NCBI GenBank assembly: GCA_958402075.1
Contig: CATXSD010000022.1
Span: forward strand, 1-35,495
Reading direction: 5' to 3'
DNA: 35,495 nt
Source of the DNA: Mediterranea massiliensis
Lineage (GTDB): Bacteria; Bacteroidota; Bacteroidia; Bacteroidales; Bacteroidaceae
Of the stretch, positions 8,335 to 15,606 are shown one piece after another. The position numbers and the translations under genes were made by a program. Position 1 is the stretch's first letter, and every line of letters starts with the position of its first letter. Below the pieces are notes generated by a model, which was not told the DNA's origin, did not search any database, and worked only from the letters and a program-made list of their open reading frames with translations.

Positions 8335-9354
8335 ATGAAAGAAATTGATTGGTCAAATCTGTCATTCGGTTACATGAAGACAGACTACAACGTGAGAATT
8401 TACCATCGTAATGGTCAGTGGGGCGAGCTGGAAGTATGCAGCGAAGAAACCATCCCCATGCACATGGCTGCCACCTGTCTGCACTACGGACAGGAAGCCT
8501 TCGAAGGTCTGAAAGCCTTCAAGGGCAAGGACGGCAAGGTGCGCATCTTCCGTCTTGAGGAGAATGCCGCCCGCCTGCAGTCCACCTGCCGCGGCATCCT
8601 GATGCCCGAGCTTTCGACCGAACGCTTCCGCGAGGCTGTGCTCAAGGTAGTGAAGCTGAACGAACGCTTCATACCGCCCTACGAGAGCGGCGCATCGCTC
8701 TACATCCGTCCGCTGCTGGTGGGCACCGGCGCGCAGGTAGGCGTGAAACCGGCCAATGAGTACCTGTTCCTGATCTTCGTCACGCCGGTAGGCCCGTACT
8801 TCAAGGGCGGATTTGCCACCACCCCCTACGTCATCACACGCAAGTACGACCGTGCGGCTCCGCTCGGCACCGGCACGTTCAAGGTGGGCGGCAACTATGC
8901 GGCCAGCCTCCGCGCCAGCAAGGAAGCCCACGAAGGCGGCTACTCGGCTGAGTTCTATCTCGACGCCCGCGAAAAGAAATACATGGACGAATGTGGCGCC
9001 GCCAACTTCTTCGGCATCAAGAACAATACCTACATCACGCCGCTGTCTACCTCCATCCTGCCCAGCATTACCAACAAGAGCCTGATGCAGCTGGCCGAGG
9101 ACATGGGCCTGAAGGTGGAGCGCCGGCCCATCCCCGAAGAGGAACTTGCCACGTTTGAAGAAGCAGGTGCCTGCGGCACGGCTGCCGTCATCAGCCCCAT
9201 CCAACGCATCGACGACCCCGAGAATAACCGCTCCTACGTCATCTCGAAAGACGGCAAGCCGGGCGAAATCTGCTCCAAGCTCTATCACAAGCTGCGTGCC
9301 ATCCAGTATGGTGACGAACCCGATGTTCACGGCTGGATAACGATTGTGGAATGA
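8335..9354 (+). CDS. ilvE: branched-chain amino acid aminotransferase
   Basis: A 339-residue PLP enzyme (fold type IV) of the eukaryote-like class II BCAT type. It catalyses the last step of valine, leucine and isoleucine synthesis and the first step of their breakdown. The PLP lysine is Lys183 in GTFKVGGNYAASL, and Glu219 in YMDECGAANFF should contact the pyridine nitrogen. Arg-rich segments IFRLEENAARL and YIRPLLVGTG are also typical. ATG 8335 is chosen because it gives the family length and N-terminus; the frame is open upstream but that part would overlap the toxin gene. trmB follows after 11 bp on the same strand. Confidence 0.93.
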   Translation: MKEIDWSNLSFGYMKTDYNVRIYHRNGQWGELEVCSEETIPMHMAATCLHYGQEAFEGLKAFKGKDGKVRIFRLEENAARLQSTCRGILMPELSTERFREAVLKVVKLNERFIPPYESGASLYIRPLLVGTGAQVGVKPANEYLFLIFVTPVGPYFKGGFATTPYVITRKYDRAAPLGTGTFKVGGNYAASLRASKEAHEGGYSAEFYLDAREKKYMDECGAANFFGIKNNTYITPLSTSILPSITNKSLMQLAEDMGLKVERRPIPEEELATFEEAGACGTAAVISPIQRIDDPENNRSYVISKDGKPGEICSKLYHKLRAIQYGDEPDVHGWITIVE

Positions 9355-9365
9355 CAAACTGATTT

Positions 9366-10124
9366 ATGGGAAAAGGAAAATTAGCGAAATTTGCAGATAT
9401 GGCACGTTATCCACACGTGTTCGAGTACCCCTACTCGGCGGTGGACGACGTGCCGTTCGACATGAAAGGCCGGTGGGGCGAGGCGTTCTTCAAGAACGAC
9501 CGCCCCATTGTGCTGGAATTGGGTTGCGGCCGCGGCGAATACACCGTGGGCCTGGGCCGACTCTTCCCCGAGAAGAACTTTATCGGAGTGGATATCAAGG
9601 GGGCCCGCATGTGGTCGGGAGCCACCGAGTCGCTGCAGGCGGGCATGACCAACGTGGCCTTCCTGCGCACCAACATCGAAATCATCGACCGCTTCTTCGC
9701 TCCGGGCGAGGTGAGCGAGATATGGCTCACCTTCTCCGACCCGCAGATGAAGAAGGCCACCAAGCGGCTGACGTCCACCTACTTCATGGAACGCTACCGC
9801 CGCTTCCTTGTGGACGGCGGACTGGTGCACCTCAAGACGGACAGCAACTTCATGTTCACCTACACCAAGTACATGGTGGAGCACAACCACCTGCCCGTCG
9901 AAGTGATGACCGAAGACCTCTACCACTCCGGCCTGGCCGACGAGATACTCGGCATCCGCACCTACTACGAGCAGCAATGGCTAGACCGCGGCCTCAACAT
10001 CAAATACCTCCGATTCCGCCTGCCACACGAGGGCACCCTCACGGAGCCCGATGTGGAAATCGAGCTGGACGACTACCGGAGCTACAACCGCAGCAAGCGG
10101 AGCGGACTTCAGACAAGCAAATAA
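9366..10124 (+). CDS. trmB: tRNA (guanine-N7-)-methyltransferase
   Basis: A 252-residue SAM-dependent enzyme that methylates G46 of tRNA variable loops. Motif I is seen in VLELGCGRGEYTVGLGR and the acidic SAM ribose contact in FIGVDIKGARMW. The TrmB-specific loop appears as WLTFSDPQMKKATKRLTS, a variant of the usual FPDPWPKKRH. Next come HLKTDS and the C-terminal YYEQQWLDRG. The Bacteroidetes-like changes in the catalytic loop (Ser for Pro, Gln-Met for Trp-Pro) are worth noting but do not suggest loss of function. It lies 11 bp after ilvE and is followed 8 bp after its stop by a long inverted repeat. Confidence 0.9.
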   Translation: MGKGKLAKFADMARYPHVFEYPYSAVDDVPFDMKGRWGEAFFKNDRPIVLELGCGRGEYTVGLGRLFPEKNFIGVDIKGARMWSGATESLQAGMTNVAFLRTNIEIIDRFFAPGEVSEIWLTFSDPQMKKATKRLTSTYFMERYRRFLVDGGLVHLKTDSNFMFTYTKYMVEHNHLPVEVMTEDLYHSGLADEILGIRTYYEQQWLDRGLNIKYLRFRLPHEGTLTEPDVEIELDDYRSYNRSKRSGLQTSK

Positions 10125-10132
10125 TATAAACT

Positions 10133-10262
10133 GGAAGTTAAAGAAGTTAGAAGGAGTTATCGCCCGCTTGGGCGGGCTAAGAAGTTAAAAGCCGATACTT
10201 CTTTCCATATGCTTTCTATCGGCCTCTAACTCCCTCTAACTTCCTCTAACTTCTTTAACTCC
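10133..10262. repeat. inverted repeat of iterated GAAGTTA words after trmB
   Basis: The left arm (10133-10159) iterates GAAGTTA and GGAGTTA. The right arm (10227-10262) iterates the complement with a 10-base period (CTCTAACTTC and variants). The arms pair over about 27 bases with few mismatches. The enclosed part holds two smaller hairpins, GCCCGC/GCGGGC around 10162-10177 and GCCGATA/TATCGGC at about 10191-10223. The element fills almost the whole spacer between trmB and mrp. It could act as a processing or attenuating structure, since no T-run follows it on the plus strand. Confidence 0.7.
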
Positions 10263-10277
10263 TTATAAATAAAAATT

Positions 10278-11378
10278 ATGACTCTCTATCCGAAACTCAT
10301 TCTCGACGCACTGGCCACCGTGCGCTATCCGGGCAACGGCAAGAACCTTGTCGAAGCCGAAATGGTGGCCGACAACCTGCGCATCGACGGTATGAAGGTC
10401 AGCTTCTCGCTCATCTTCGAGAAGCCCACCGATCCCTTCATGAAGTCCATGCTGAAATCGGCCGAGACGGCCATCCACACCTACGTATCGCCCGACGTGG
10501 AGGTGACCATCACCACCGAAAGCCGCCAGGCCGCCCGCCCCGAGCCGGGCAAGATGCTGCCGGGCGTGAAGAACGTCATCGCCGTATCGAGCGGCAAGGG
10601 CGGCGTGGGCAAGAGCACCGTGGCCGCCAACCTGGCCGTGGCCCTGGTGAAACTGGGCTACAAGGTGGGGCTGCTCGACGCTGACATCTTCGGTCCCTCC
10701 GTCCCCAAGATGTTCCAGGTGGAGGACGCCCGTCCCTACGCCGAGCGCATCGACGGCCGCGACCTCATCGTCCCCATCGAGAAGTACGGGCTGAAGCTGC
10801 TCTCCATCGGTTTCTTTGTCAACCCCGAACAGGCTACCCTGTGGCGTGGCGGTATGGCCAGCAACGCCCTGAAGCAGCTGGTGGGCGACGCCGACTGGGG
10901 CGACCTGGACTACTTCATCCTCGACACCCCTCCGGGCACCAGTGACATCCACCTGACCTTGCTCCAGACGCTTGCCATCACGGGCGCCGTCATCGTCAGC
11001 ACGCCGCAGCAGGTGGCCCTGGCCGACGCGCGCAAGGGCGTGGACATGTACACCAACGACAAGGTGAACGTGCCCATCCTGGGACTGGTGGAGAACATGG
11101 CGTGGTTCACCCCTGCCGAGCTGCCGGAAAACAAGTACTACATTTTTGGTAAGGACGGTTGCAAGCAACTGGCCGAGGAATTGAAGGTGCCTTTGCTAGG
11201 CCAAATCCCCATCGTGCAGAGCATCTGTGAGAGTGGCGACAAGGGTACGCCTGTGGCTCTCGACTCGGACACCGTCACCGGTCATGCCTTCCTCCAGCTG
11301 GCCGCCGCCGTGGTGCGCCAGGTAGACAAGCGCAACGTGGAGATGGAGCCGACACGGATTGTGCAGGTGAAGAAATAA
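10278..11378 (+). CDS. mrp: Mrp/NBP35-family P-loop ATPase (iron-sulfur carrier type)
   Basis: A 366-residue cytoplasmic protein with an N-terminal MIP18/DUF59-type domain (about 1-80) and a MinD-like ATPase domain. The deviant Walker A is SGKGGVGKST (105-114), the switch is DADIFGPSVPKM (134-145) and the Walker B region is DYFILDTPPGTSDIH. Mrp/ApbC proteins bind and hand on Fe-S clusters. The region that normally carries the cluster-bridging CxxC pair reads ENMAWFTPAELPENKYY here (about 272-288), with no cysteine; the only nearby Cys is 295. So the family is clear but the classic cluster ligand is missing. The gene is followed 5 bp after its stop by a nested inverted repeat that ends in a terminator-like T-run. 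Confidence 0.9.
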   Translation: MTLYPKLILDALATVRYPGNGKNLVEAEMVADNLRIDGMKVSFSLIFEKPTDPFMKSMLKSAETAIHTYVSPDVEVTITTESRQAARPEPGKMLPGVKNVIAVSSGKGGVGKSTVAANLAVALVKLGYKVGLLDADIFGPSVPKMFQVEDARPYAERIDGRDLIVPIEKYGLKLLSIGFFVNPEQATLWRGGMASNALKQLVGDADWGDLDYFILDTPPGTSDIHLTLLQTLAITGAVIVSTPQQVALADARKGVDMYTNDKVNVPILGLVENMAWFTPAELPENKYYIFGKDGCKQLAEELKVPLLGQIPIVQSICESGDKGTPVALDSDTVTGHAFLQLAAAVVRQVDKRNVEMEPTRIVQVKK

Positions 11379-11383
11379 AAAAA

Positions 11384-11515
11384 TCACCACAGAGCAACGA
11401 GGGCGTTTCTGTTTCACCACAGATTACCCAGATTAACGCAGATATTTTGTTCATCTGTGATAATCCGGATAATCTGTGGTTATTTTTTTCGGGAGCACCC
11501 TGTCCTCTGTGGTGA
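11384..11515. repeat. nested inverted repeat of the CACCACAGATTA type, after mrp
   Basis: The outer arms TCACCACAGAG (11384-11394) and CTCTGTGGTGA (11505-11515) are perfect complements. An inner pair, ACCACAGATTA (11416-11426) and TAATCTGTGGT (11470-11480), is nested inside. Both inner arms continue in a 9-base period of CAGATTA-like words. The same core occurs in the spacer after asnS (20673-20746), so this is a dispersed repeat family and not a chance palindrome. Confidence 0.75.
11416..11490 (+). terminator. probable terminator of the plus-strand run ending with mrp
   Basis: The inner stem of the repeat (11 perfect pairs, up to 13 of 14) is followed directly by TATTTTTTTC at 11481-11490 on the plus strand. 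This gives the hairpin-plus-U-tract form of an intrinsic terminator. It is well placed to separate the long plus-strand gene run from the convergent M56 peptidase gene. Confidence 0.55.
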
Positions 11516-11541
11516 ATCAATTATGTATAAGAGAGAATTTA

Positions 11542-13524
11542 CTATTGCAGACGGAACGTGATGGGGAAGGAGTACTTCACGTTCACCGGCTTGCCGTCCT
11601 TGGTACCGGGTGTCCAGTCGGGCATGGTACCGGCCACGCGCAAGGCTTCCGCATCCAGACTGGGGCTGACGCTTTGGACAATTGTGGCGTTGATCGCTTT
11701 TCCTTTGGTGTTGACAATCACCAATACGACGACACTTCCCTGTATGCCCTTCGCGCGGGCGTCAGCCGGATACTTGACGTTCTTGCTGAGGTATTGCATC
11801 AGGCCTGTCATGCCGCCGGGAAATTCGGGCATCTTGTCCGCGACTTCATATACTTCGCCCGTCACGGGGACGTCGGGGGTTCGGTAGCCCACTACTATCA
11901 TCTCGTCTATCTTCTCCACCGGTTCGGGTGTCAGGCGGAACATGACGGGGACCGTATATTTCACTCTGACCGGCTTGCCTTTATGGGTACCCGGTTCCCA
12001 TCGGGGCATCATCTTGATAACGCGGATGGCTTCAGCATCCAGGTCGGGATTGACACTTCTCAGTGTTTTTACATCATCGATGCTTCCGTCCTTATCGACA
12101 ATAAACTGTACGGTGACGCGTCCCTGCACTCCGGCCTTGGTGGCGGCTTCGGGGTAGCGGATGTTTTCGTTCAGATACTGCATCAGCGCTGCCATACCTC
12201 CGTTAGGGAAGCGGGGCATATTTTCCACGACTTCGTAGATTTCATTATCAACATAGTTTTGATTTTCTTCGCGGAACATGGGAGTCGGTTCACCGTCCAT
12301 AACAACAGTCTTTTCCCTTGACTGGCTCCATTCTTCAGGGTTTACCGGTTTAATATAAGTACCCTCAGTAGTTACATAGAAAAAGCCAATCCGGTCATCG
12401 GGAGCCGCTTTAAAGATAAAGGTTCCATCGACTTGACTACGTTCGTCCAACAACTTATAGCCAATCTCTTTATTTTTAGATAAAGTGACGATTTGCACGC
12501 CTTCAAGAGGCTGCCCATATTTGTCCACAACCTTTCCTTTATAGGTCACCAGTTCAGTTTTCTCCTGTTGTGTCGATGGGGCCCAAAGCTGTGCTTCGGG
12601 GGCTTCAACAGGCGTGACAGTCTCGATAACTTCAGCTGTAATTCTCTGTGTGGCACGTGCCACGGCCTCGATGTTGCTGACAATCATCAGCAGGGCGGCC
12701 AGTGGGAGAAACATCAGGTACTTGGTTCTCCCTATTGCTCGGGTTCTTCGTTTGTTCATCATCATGATACGCTTTTTTAAGGGTAAGACATTGAAACTAT
12801 TATATATGGTTGCTGCAGCCTTATGATGTGACAAACCCAACAGGTGATATTGGTAGGTACGCGAGTCGTGACCGGTCTCCAGAACCTTTTCATCGGCCAG
12901 ATACTCCAGGTTGGTCCGTATCTCCCGCTTCATGAGCCAGGCAAAGGGGTTGAACCAGCAGACGATGCACGCCAGCTCTCCTATCAGCACGTCGATGGAG
13001 TGCCATTGGCGGGCATGGGTACACTCGTGGGTCAATATCTCATGCAGTTCTTCGGCGGTATGCGTGCCGGGACAGACAAATATCCAGTGGAAGAACGAGA
13101 ACGGGCCTTCCGGTCGCGGAAGCAAGTGTACGGTAGTCCCGTCTATTTTCTGCGTAGGGCAACGACGTGCCAGGCGGACGATGCCTGCCAGCTGTACCAG
13201 ACAACGCACGGCCAGCAGGACTGCCACAGCCCAATAGGCCATGCCGATACCGTCGGCCATCAGCAGCTTCCAGTCGGTTTCCGTCTGCACCGTGGGAGTG
13301 ATTTCCGGCAAGACCACGGTTGCATAGAGGTCGGCCACGGCCACCATCGGTTCCTGCCGCTCGACCCAGGTCTGGATGTTGAACAGCGGTACCACAGCCG
13401 ACACGGCAAAGAAGCACAGCAGAGCCGTCCGTCTCCAGACGAAGAACGTATCCTTGTAGAAAAACAACCGGTAGAAGGCATAGAACAAGGCAATCGCTAC
13501 ATTGATTTTCAGAAAATAGACCAT
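11542..13524 (-). CDS. BlaR1-type M56 metallopeptidase with carboxypeptidase-regulatory-like and two TonB C-terminal domains
   Basis: A 660-residue inner-membrane protein. The first 120 residues hold hydrophobic segments (about 5-20, 31-50 and 93-118). The zinc site HECTH at 166-170 and a downstream Glu (about 207, in NLEYLADEKVL) mark an active M56 gluzincin. Another membrane segment (about 268-285) is followed by a periplasmic tail. The tail has a CarboxypepD_reg-like fold start (KGKVVDKYGQPLEGVQIVTL, about 329-375) and two TonB C-terminal domains at about 432-531 and 560-659, each opening with MP-x-FP and ending with P-(V/I)-x-FRL. In the BlaR1 family such proteins sense a signal and lead to cleavage of the partner repressor. 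The blaI gene is 97 bp upstream in the same operon. No beta-lactamase or penicillin-binding sensor domain is present, so the signal is probably something else. Confidence 0.88.
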   Translation of the reverse strand: MVYFLKINVAIALFYAFYRLFFYKDTFFVWRRTALLCFFAVSAVVPLFNIQTWVERQEPMVAVADLYATVVLPEITPTVQTETDWKLLMADGIGMAYWAVAVLLAVRCLVQLAGIVRLARRCPTQKIDGTTVHLLPRPEGPFSFFHWIFVCPGTHTAEELHEILTHECTHARQWHSIDVLIGELACIVCWFNPFAWLMKREIRTNLEYLADEKVLETGHDSRTYQYHLLGLSHHKAAATIYNSFNVLPLKKRIMMMNKRRTRAIGRTKYLMFLPLAALLMIVSNIEAVARATQRITAEVIETVTPVEAPEAQLWAPSTQQEKTELVTYKGKVVDKYGQPLEGVQIVTLSKNKEIGYKLLDERSQVDGTFIFKAAPDDRIGFFYVTTEGTYIKPVNPEEWSQSREKTVVMDGEPTPMFREENQNYVDNEIYEVVENMPRFPNGGMAALMQYLNENIRYPEAATKAGVQGRVTVQFIVDKDGSIDDVKTLRSVNPDLDAEAIRVIKMMPRWEPGTHKGKPVRVKYTVPVMFRLTPEPVEKIDEMIVVGYRTPDVPVTGEVYEVADKMPEFPGGMTGLMQYLSKNVKYPADARAKGIQGSVVVLVIVNTKGKAINATIVQSVSPSLDAEALRVAGTMPDWTPGTKDGKPVNVKYSFPITFRLQ

Positions 13525-13534
13525 CGTATCAGTG

Positions 13535-13562
13535 GTGAATGATTAATGAATAATGGTAATGA
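13535..13562. repeat. period-7 word tract in the blaI-M56 spacer
   Basis: GTGAATG, ATTAATG, AATAATG and GTAATGA follow in 7-base register just ahead of the M56 gene start. The words are more degenerate than at other sites. The tract lies about 60 bases from the blaI stop rather than next to it, so this is a weaker member of the set. Confidence 0.5.
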
Positions 13563-13621
13563 CAAGAGACGGGAAGCTGGCTGGCGGTTTGCAATGCGCG
13601 CCGCCCACCGTTCACCGTCCA

Positions 13622-13987
13622 TCACTTCTCCTTGCCTTTCTCTATCATCTCAATAATATCTTTCAGTTCCCCGGCCGAGATTTTCTGATCTTTGGCGAAG
13701 AACGACACCATTTCCTTGTATGAATTGGCAAAATAGTTGCGCACAAAGCCGCTCATGAACGTCCGCTTGTACTCACTTTCCGGAATCAGCGGTTTGTAGT
13801 AATAGGCATTTCCCACATGCGACGGCTTCACATACTGTTTCCGCTCCAGGTTCTTCACTACCGAAGCCACCGTCGTATAGGGAGGTTTCGGTTCGGACAT
13901 CTCAGCCAGAATGTCTTTGATGCAACAATTCTCCAGTTTCCAGATGTACAACATCACATCTTCTTCTTGTTTCGTTAATTTTTCCAT
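13622..13987 (-). CDS. blaI: BlaI/MecI/CopY-family transcriptional repressor
   Basis: A 121-residue winged-helix repressor. ATG at 13987 is chosen because it gives the standard N-terminus MEKLTKQEEDVMLYIWKLEN; the longer reading frame upstream has no such homology. The recognition helix region is PPYTTVASVVKNLERKQYVK, typical of BlaI (Y-T-T-V-x-x-x-x-x-x-L). The C-terminal dimerisation part runs VRNYFANSYKEMVSFFAKDQKISAGELKDI. It is expected to dimerise, sit on the palindrome upstream (14023-14037) and be inactivated by the M56 peptidase downstream. No beta-lactamase gene lies nearby, so the name refers to family only. Confidence 0.9.
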   Translation of the reverse strand: MEKLTKQEEDVMLYIWKLENCCIKDILAEMSEPKPPYTTVASVVKNLERKQYVKPSHVGNAYYYKPLIPESEYKRTFMSGFVRNYFANSYKEMVSFFAKDQKISAGELKDIIEMIEKGKEK

Positions 13988-14016
13988 GGAATAAAGTTTT
14001 AAAATTGAATTCACCG

Positions 14017-14047
14017 CAAAGCTACGATTAAATCGTAATATAGCAAT
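14017..14047 (-). promoter_or_regulatory. blaI promoter with overlapping operator palindrome
   Basis: On the minus strand, TAGCTTTG (14017-14024) is a perfect Bacteroides -7 box. ATTG (14044-14047) sits exactly 19 bases upstream as the -33 element (3 of 4 to TTTG). Between them, and overlapping the -7 box by two bases, lies TACGATTAAATCGTA (14023-14037), with 7-base perfect arms around one central base. Placement and form fit a BlaI operator that blocks polymerase and autoregulates the operon. Confidence 0.75.
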
Positions 14048-14238
14048 AAGCAGAGCGTTAATAAGTATAAAAGAGTAGAAAATATTTTCGGGAAGCACAA
14101 AGGGCACAAGCTGTTCCTCCCATCAAGCATGACAGAAGACAGCCGGTACAAGCCATCACTGGCACTTCCGATTTTCCTTGAAAGATTTGCTTTTCTCGTC
14201 CGAAATCACTATCTTGGACAACAGATAAACTGACAGCC

Positions 14239-15087
14239 ATGGCACAACTGAAACTTCCGCATCTCTCCGACAACGAACAAGCCCTGCTGTACCAGAAACT
14301 CAACCAGTACAACCGGGGAAGAGCCTCCTACAAAGAGGCCGGTGCCTACCTGCTCGTGCTTCCGCGCGAAGGCAAACCCCTGTACACCCTTTGGATTTAT
14401 GCGCCCCTGCCCAGCCGGCAGTCCATCTTCTACCTCTGCGACCTCTCGGCCGACATCCACGAAGCCCTGCGCATGGCCAGCACCCTCTGCTTCTACTCCA
14501 CCCGCTGCCTGTTTCTCATGGAATACAACGCCAAACGCATGCAAAGCAAAGGCGAAGACCTGATACCCTTCGGCAAATACCGCGGGCACTTCCTGCACGA
14601 GATTCTGAACATCGACCCGGCCTACATCGGCTGGATAGCCTACAAGTTCGAGCCCCGCATCCCCAAGCAGGCCCGCCTCGCCCTCATTGCCCGCATCTAC
14701 TACACGGCCTATCAGGACATCCAACGCAGGAGAATGTATCAGAAACCTACAGGCAGCTTCCTCGGGAAAGAGGGGGACAGACTGGAAAACCTGACACTGA
14801 CAGTGACCGCCGTACGGATAGAAGACAATCCCTACCGGACCTGCGTACGCAACGGTACTCCCTTCTTCTACGTCCGCCAGCAGCTCCGGTTGAAGGATGC
14901 GTCGGGCAACTGCGTCGCGCTCACCGTCAATGCCCGCACCGCCAGCCGCCACTCGTGCACACTCCCTGCCACGGAGCACGCCTACCAGGTGGGCGAAACC
15001 CTGAAAATAGCCTCGGCACGGGTAGCCCGCACCTACATGGTGGGACGTACGCCATACACAAGGCTGCACTACGTCCGACTGCTGTAA
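14239..15087 (+). CDS. uncharacterised protein with ExoX-like C-terminal domain
   Basis: A 282-residue cytoplasmic protein (no signal or membrane segment) whose function I do not recognise. Residues 110-135 (PFGKYRGHFLHEI, then DPAYIGWIAYKF) match the short ExoX-like C-terminal/DUF3820 motif (FGKYKG...DPxYLxWL). That motif is found at the end of some 3'-5' exonucleases and in phage or plasmid proteins of unknown role. There is no exonuclease active site in the rest. The N-terminal part (1-100) has several aromatic-rich strands, and the C-terminal 150-282 looks like a beta-rich domain (LTLTVTAVRIEDN, then FFYVRQQLRLKDASGNCVAL). The gene is divergent from blaI (251 bp apart) and converges on ispF with a 5-bp gap. 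A nucleic-acid role is a guess from the motif. Confidence 0.7.
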   Translation: MAQLKLPHLSDNEQALLYQKLNQYNRGRASYKEAGAYLLVLPREGKPLYTLWIYAPLPSRQSIFYLCDLSADIHEALRMASTLCFYSTRCLFLMEYNAKRMQSKGEDLIPFGKYRGHFLHEILNIDPAYIGWIAYKFEPRIPKQARLALIARIYYTAYQDIQRRRMYQKPTGSFLGKEGDRLENLTLTVTAVRIEDNPYRTCVRNGTPFFYVRQQLRLKDASGNCVALTVNARTASRHSCTLPATEHAYQVGETLKIASARVARTYMVGRTPYTRLHYVRLL

Positions 15088-15092
15088 CAATT

Positions 15093-15572
15093 CTATTCTT
15101 TCACCACCAGCACCGTCGCATACGCCGAAATGCCTTCCTCGCGGCCTGTGAAGCCCAGCTTCTCGGTCGTGGTGGCCTTGATGGACACGTCGTCCTCGTC
15201 CACCCCCATCATGCGGGCCAGCGTCTGCTGCATTTCGGGAATGCGTACCTTCAGCTTGGGGCGTTCGGCACAGACGGTAGCGTCGATGTTTCCCACCGTG
15301 TAGCCCTTGGTGGCAATCAGTTCCACGGTCTTCTTCAGCAGAATCTTGCTGTCGATATTCTTGAACTCACCGGCCGTATCGGGGAAATGGTAACCGATGT
15401 CGCGCATATTGGCCGCCCCCAGCAGGGCATCACAGATGGCATGTATCAACACGTCGGCATCGCTGTGTCCCAGCAATCCTTTCTCGTGCTCCAGGCGTAT
15501 GCCGCCCAACCACAACTCACGGCCTTCCACCAGCTGGTGGACATCGAAGCCGAAACCTACACGTATTTTCAT
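15093..15572 (-). CDS. ispF: 2-C-methyl-D-erythritol 2,4-cyclodiphosphate synthase
   Basis: A 159-residue enzyme of the non-mevalonate isoprenoid pathway that cyclises CDP-methylerythritol 2-phosphate. ATG at 15572 is chosen since it gives the canonical N-terminus MKIRVGFGFDVHQL; the frame is open upstream only through repeat DNA. The zinc ligands Asp10 and His12 (FDVH) and the HSDADVLIHA motif are present, as are DIGYHFPDT and the C-terminal KATTTEKLGFTGREEGI. Length is that of the family. It is the last gene of the rex-FAH-ispF unit and converges on the ExoX-domain gene. Confidence 0.94.
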   Translation of the reverse strand: MKIRVGFGFDVHQLVEGRELWLGGIRLEHEKGLLGHSDADVLIHAICDALLGAANMRDIGYHFPDTAGEFKNIDSKILLKKTVELIATKGYTVGNIDATVCAERPKLKVRIPEMQQTLARMMGVDEDDVSIKATTTEKLGFTGREEGISAYATVLVVKE

Positions 15573-15600
15573 AATGGAAAATGGAGAATGGATCATTGAA
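15573..15600. repeat. period-7 word tract between the FAH gene and ispF
   Basis: On the plus strand AATGGAA, AATGGAG, AATGGAT and CATTGAA follow in exact 7-base register. Read in the direction of transcription the tract starts 6 bases after the FAH-gene stop (15607) and runs up to the ispF start codon. It fills essentially the whole spacer and is a one-armed example of the heptad tracts. Confidence 0.65.
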
Positions 15601-15606
15601 AATTCT

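Noticed and set aside
9344..10129. A 261-codon frame overlapping trmB in another phase
   Set aside because: The Arg/Pro/Gly-rich translation lacks any motif, while the trmB phase has clear SAM-binding and TrmB motifs.
11476..12321. A plus-strand frame of 281 codons opposite the TonB domains of the M56 gene
   Set aside because: It mirrors well-conserved TonB C-terminal domains and has no independent support.
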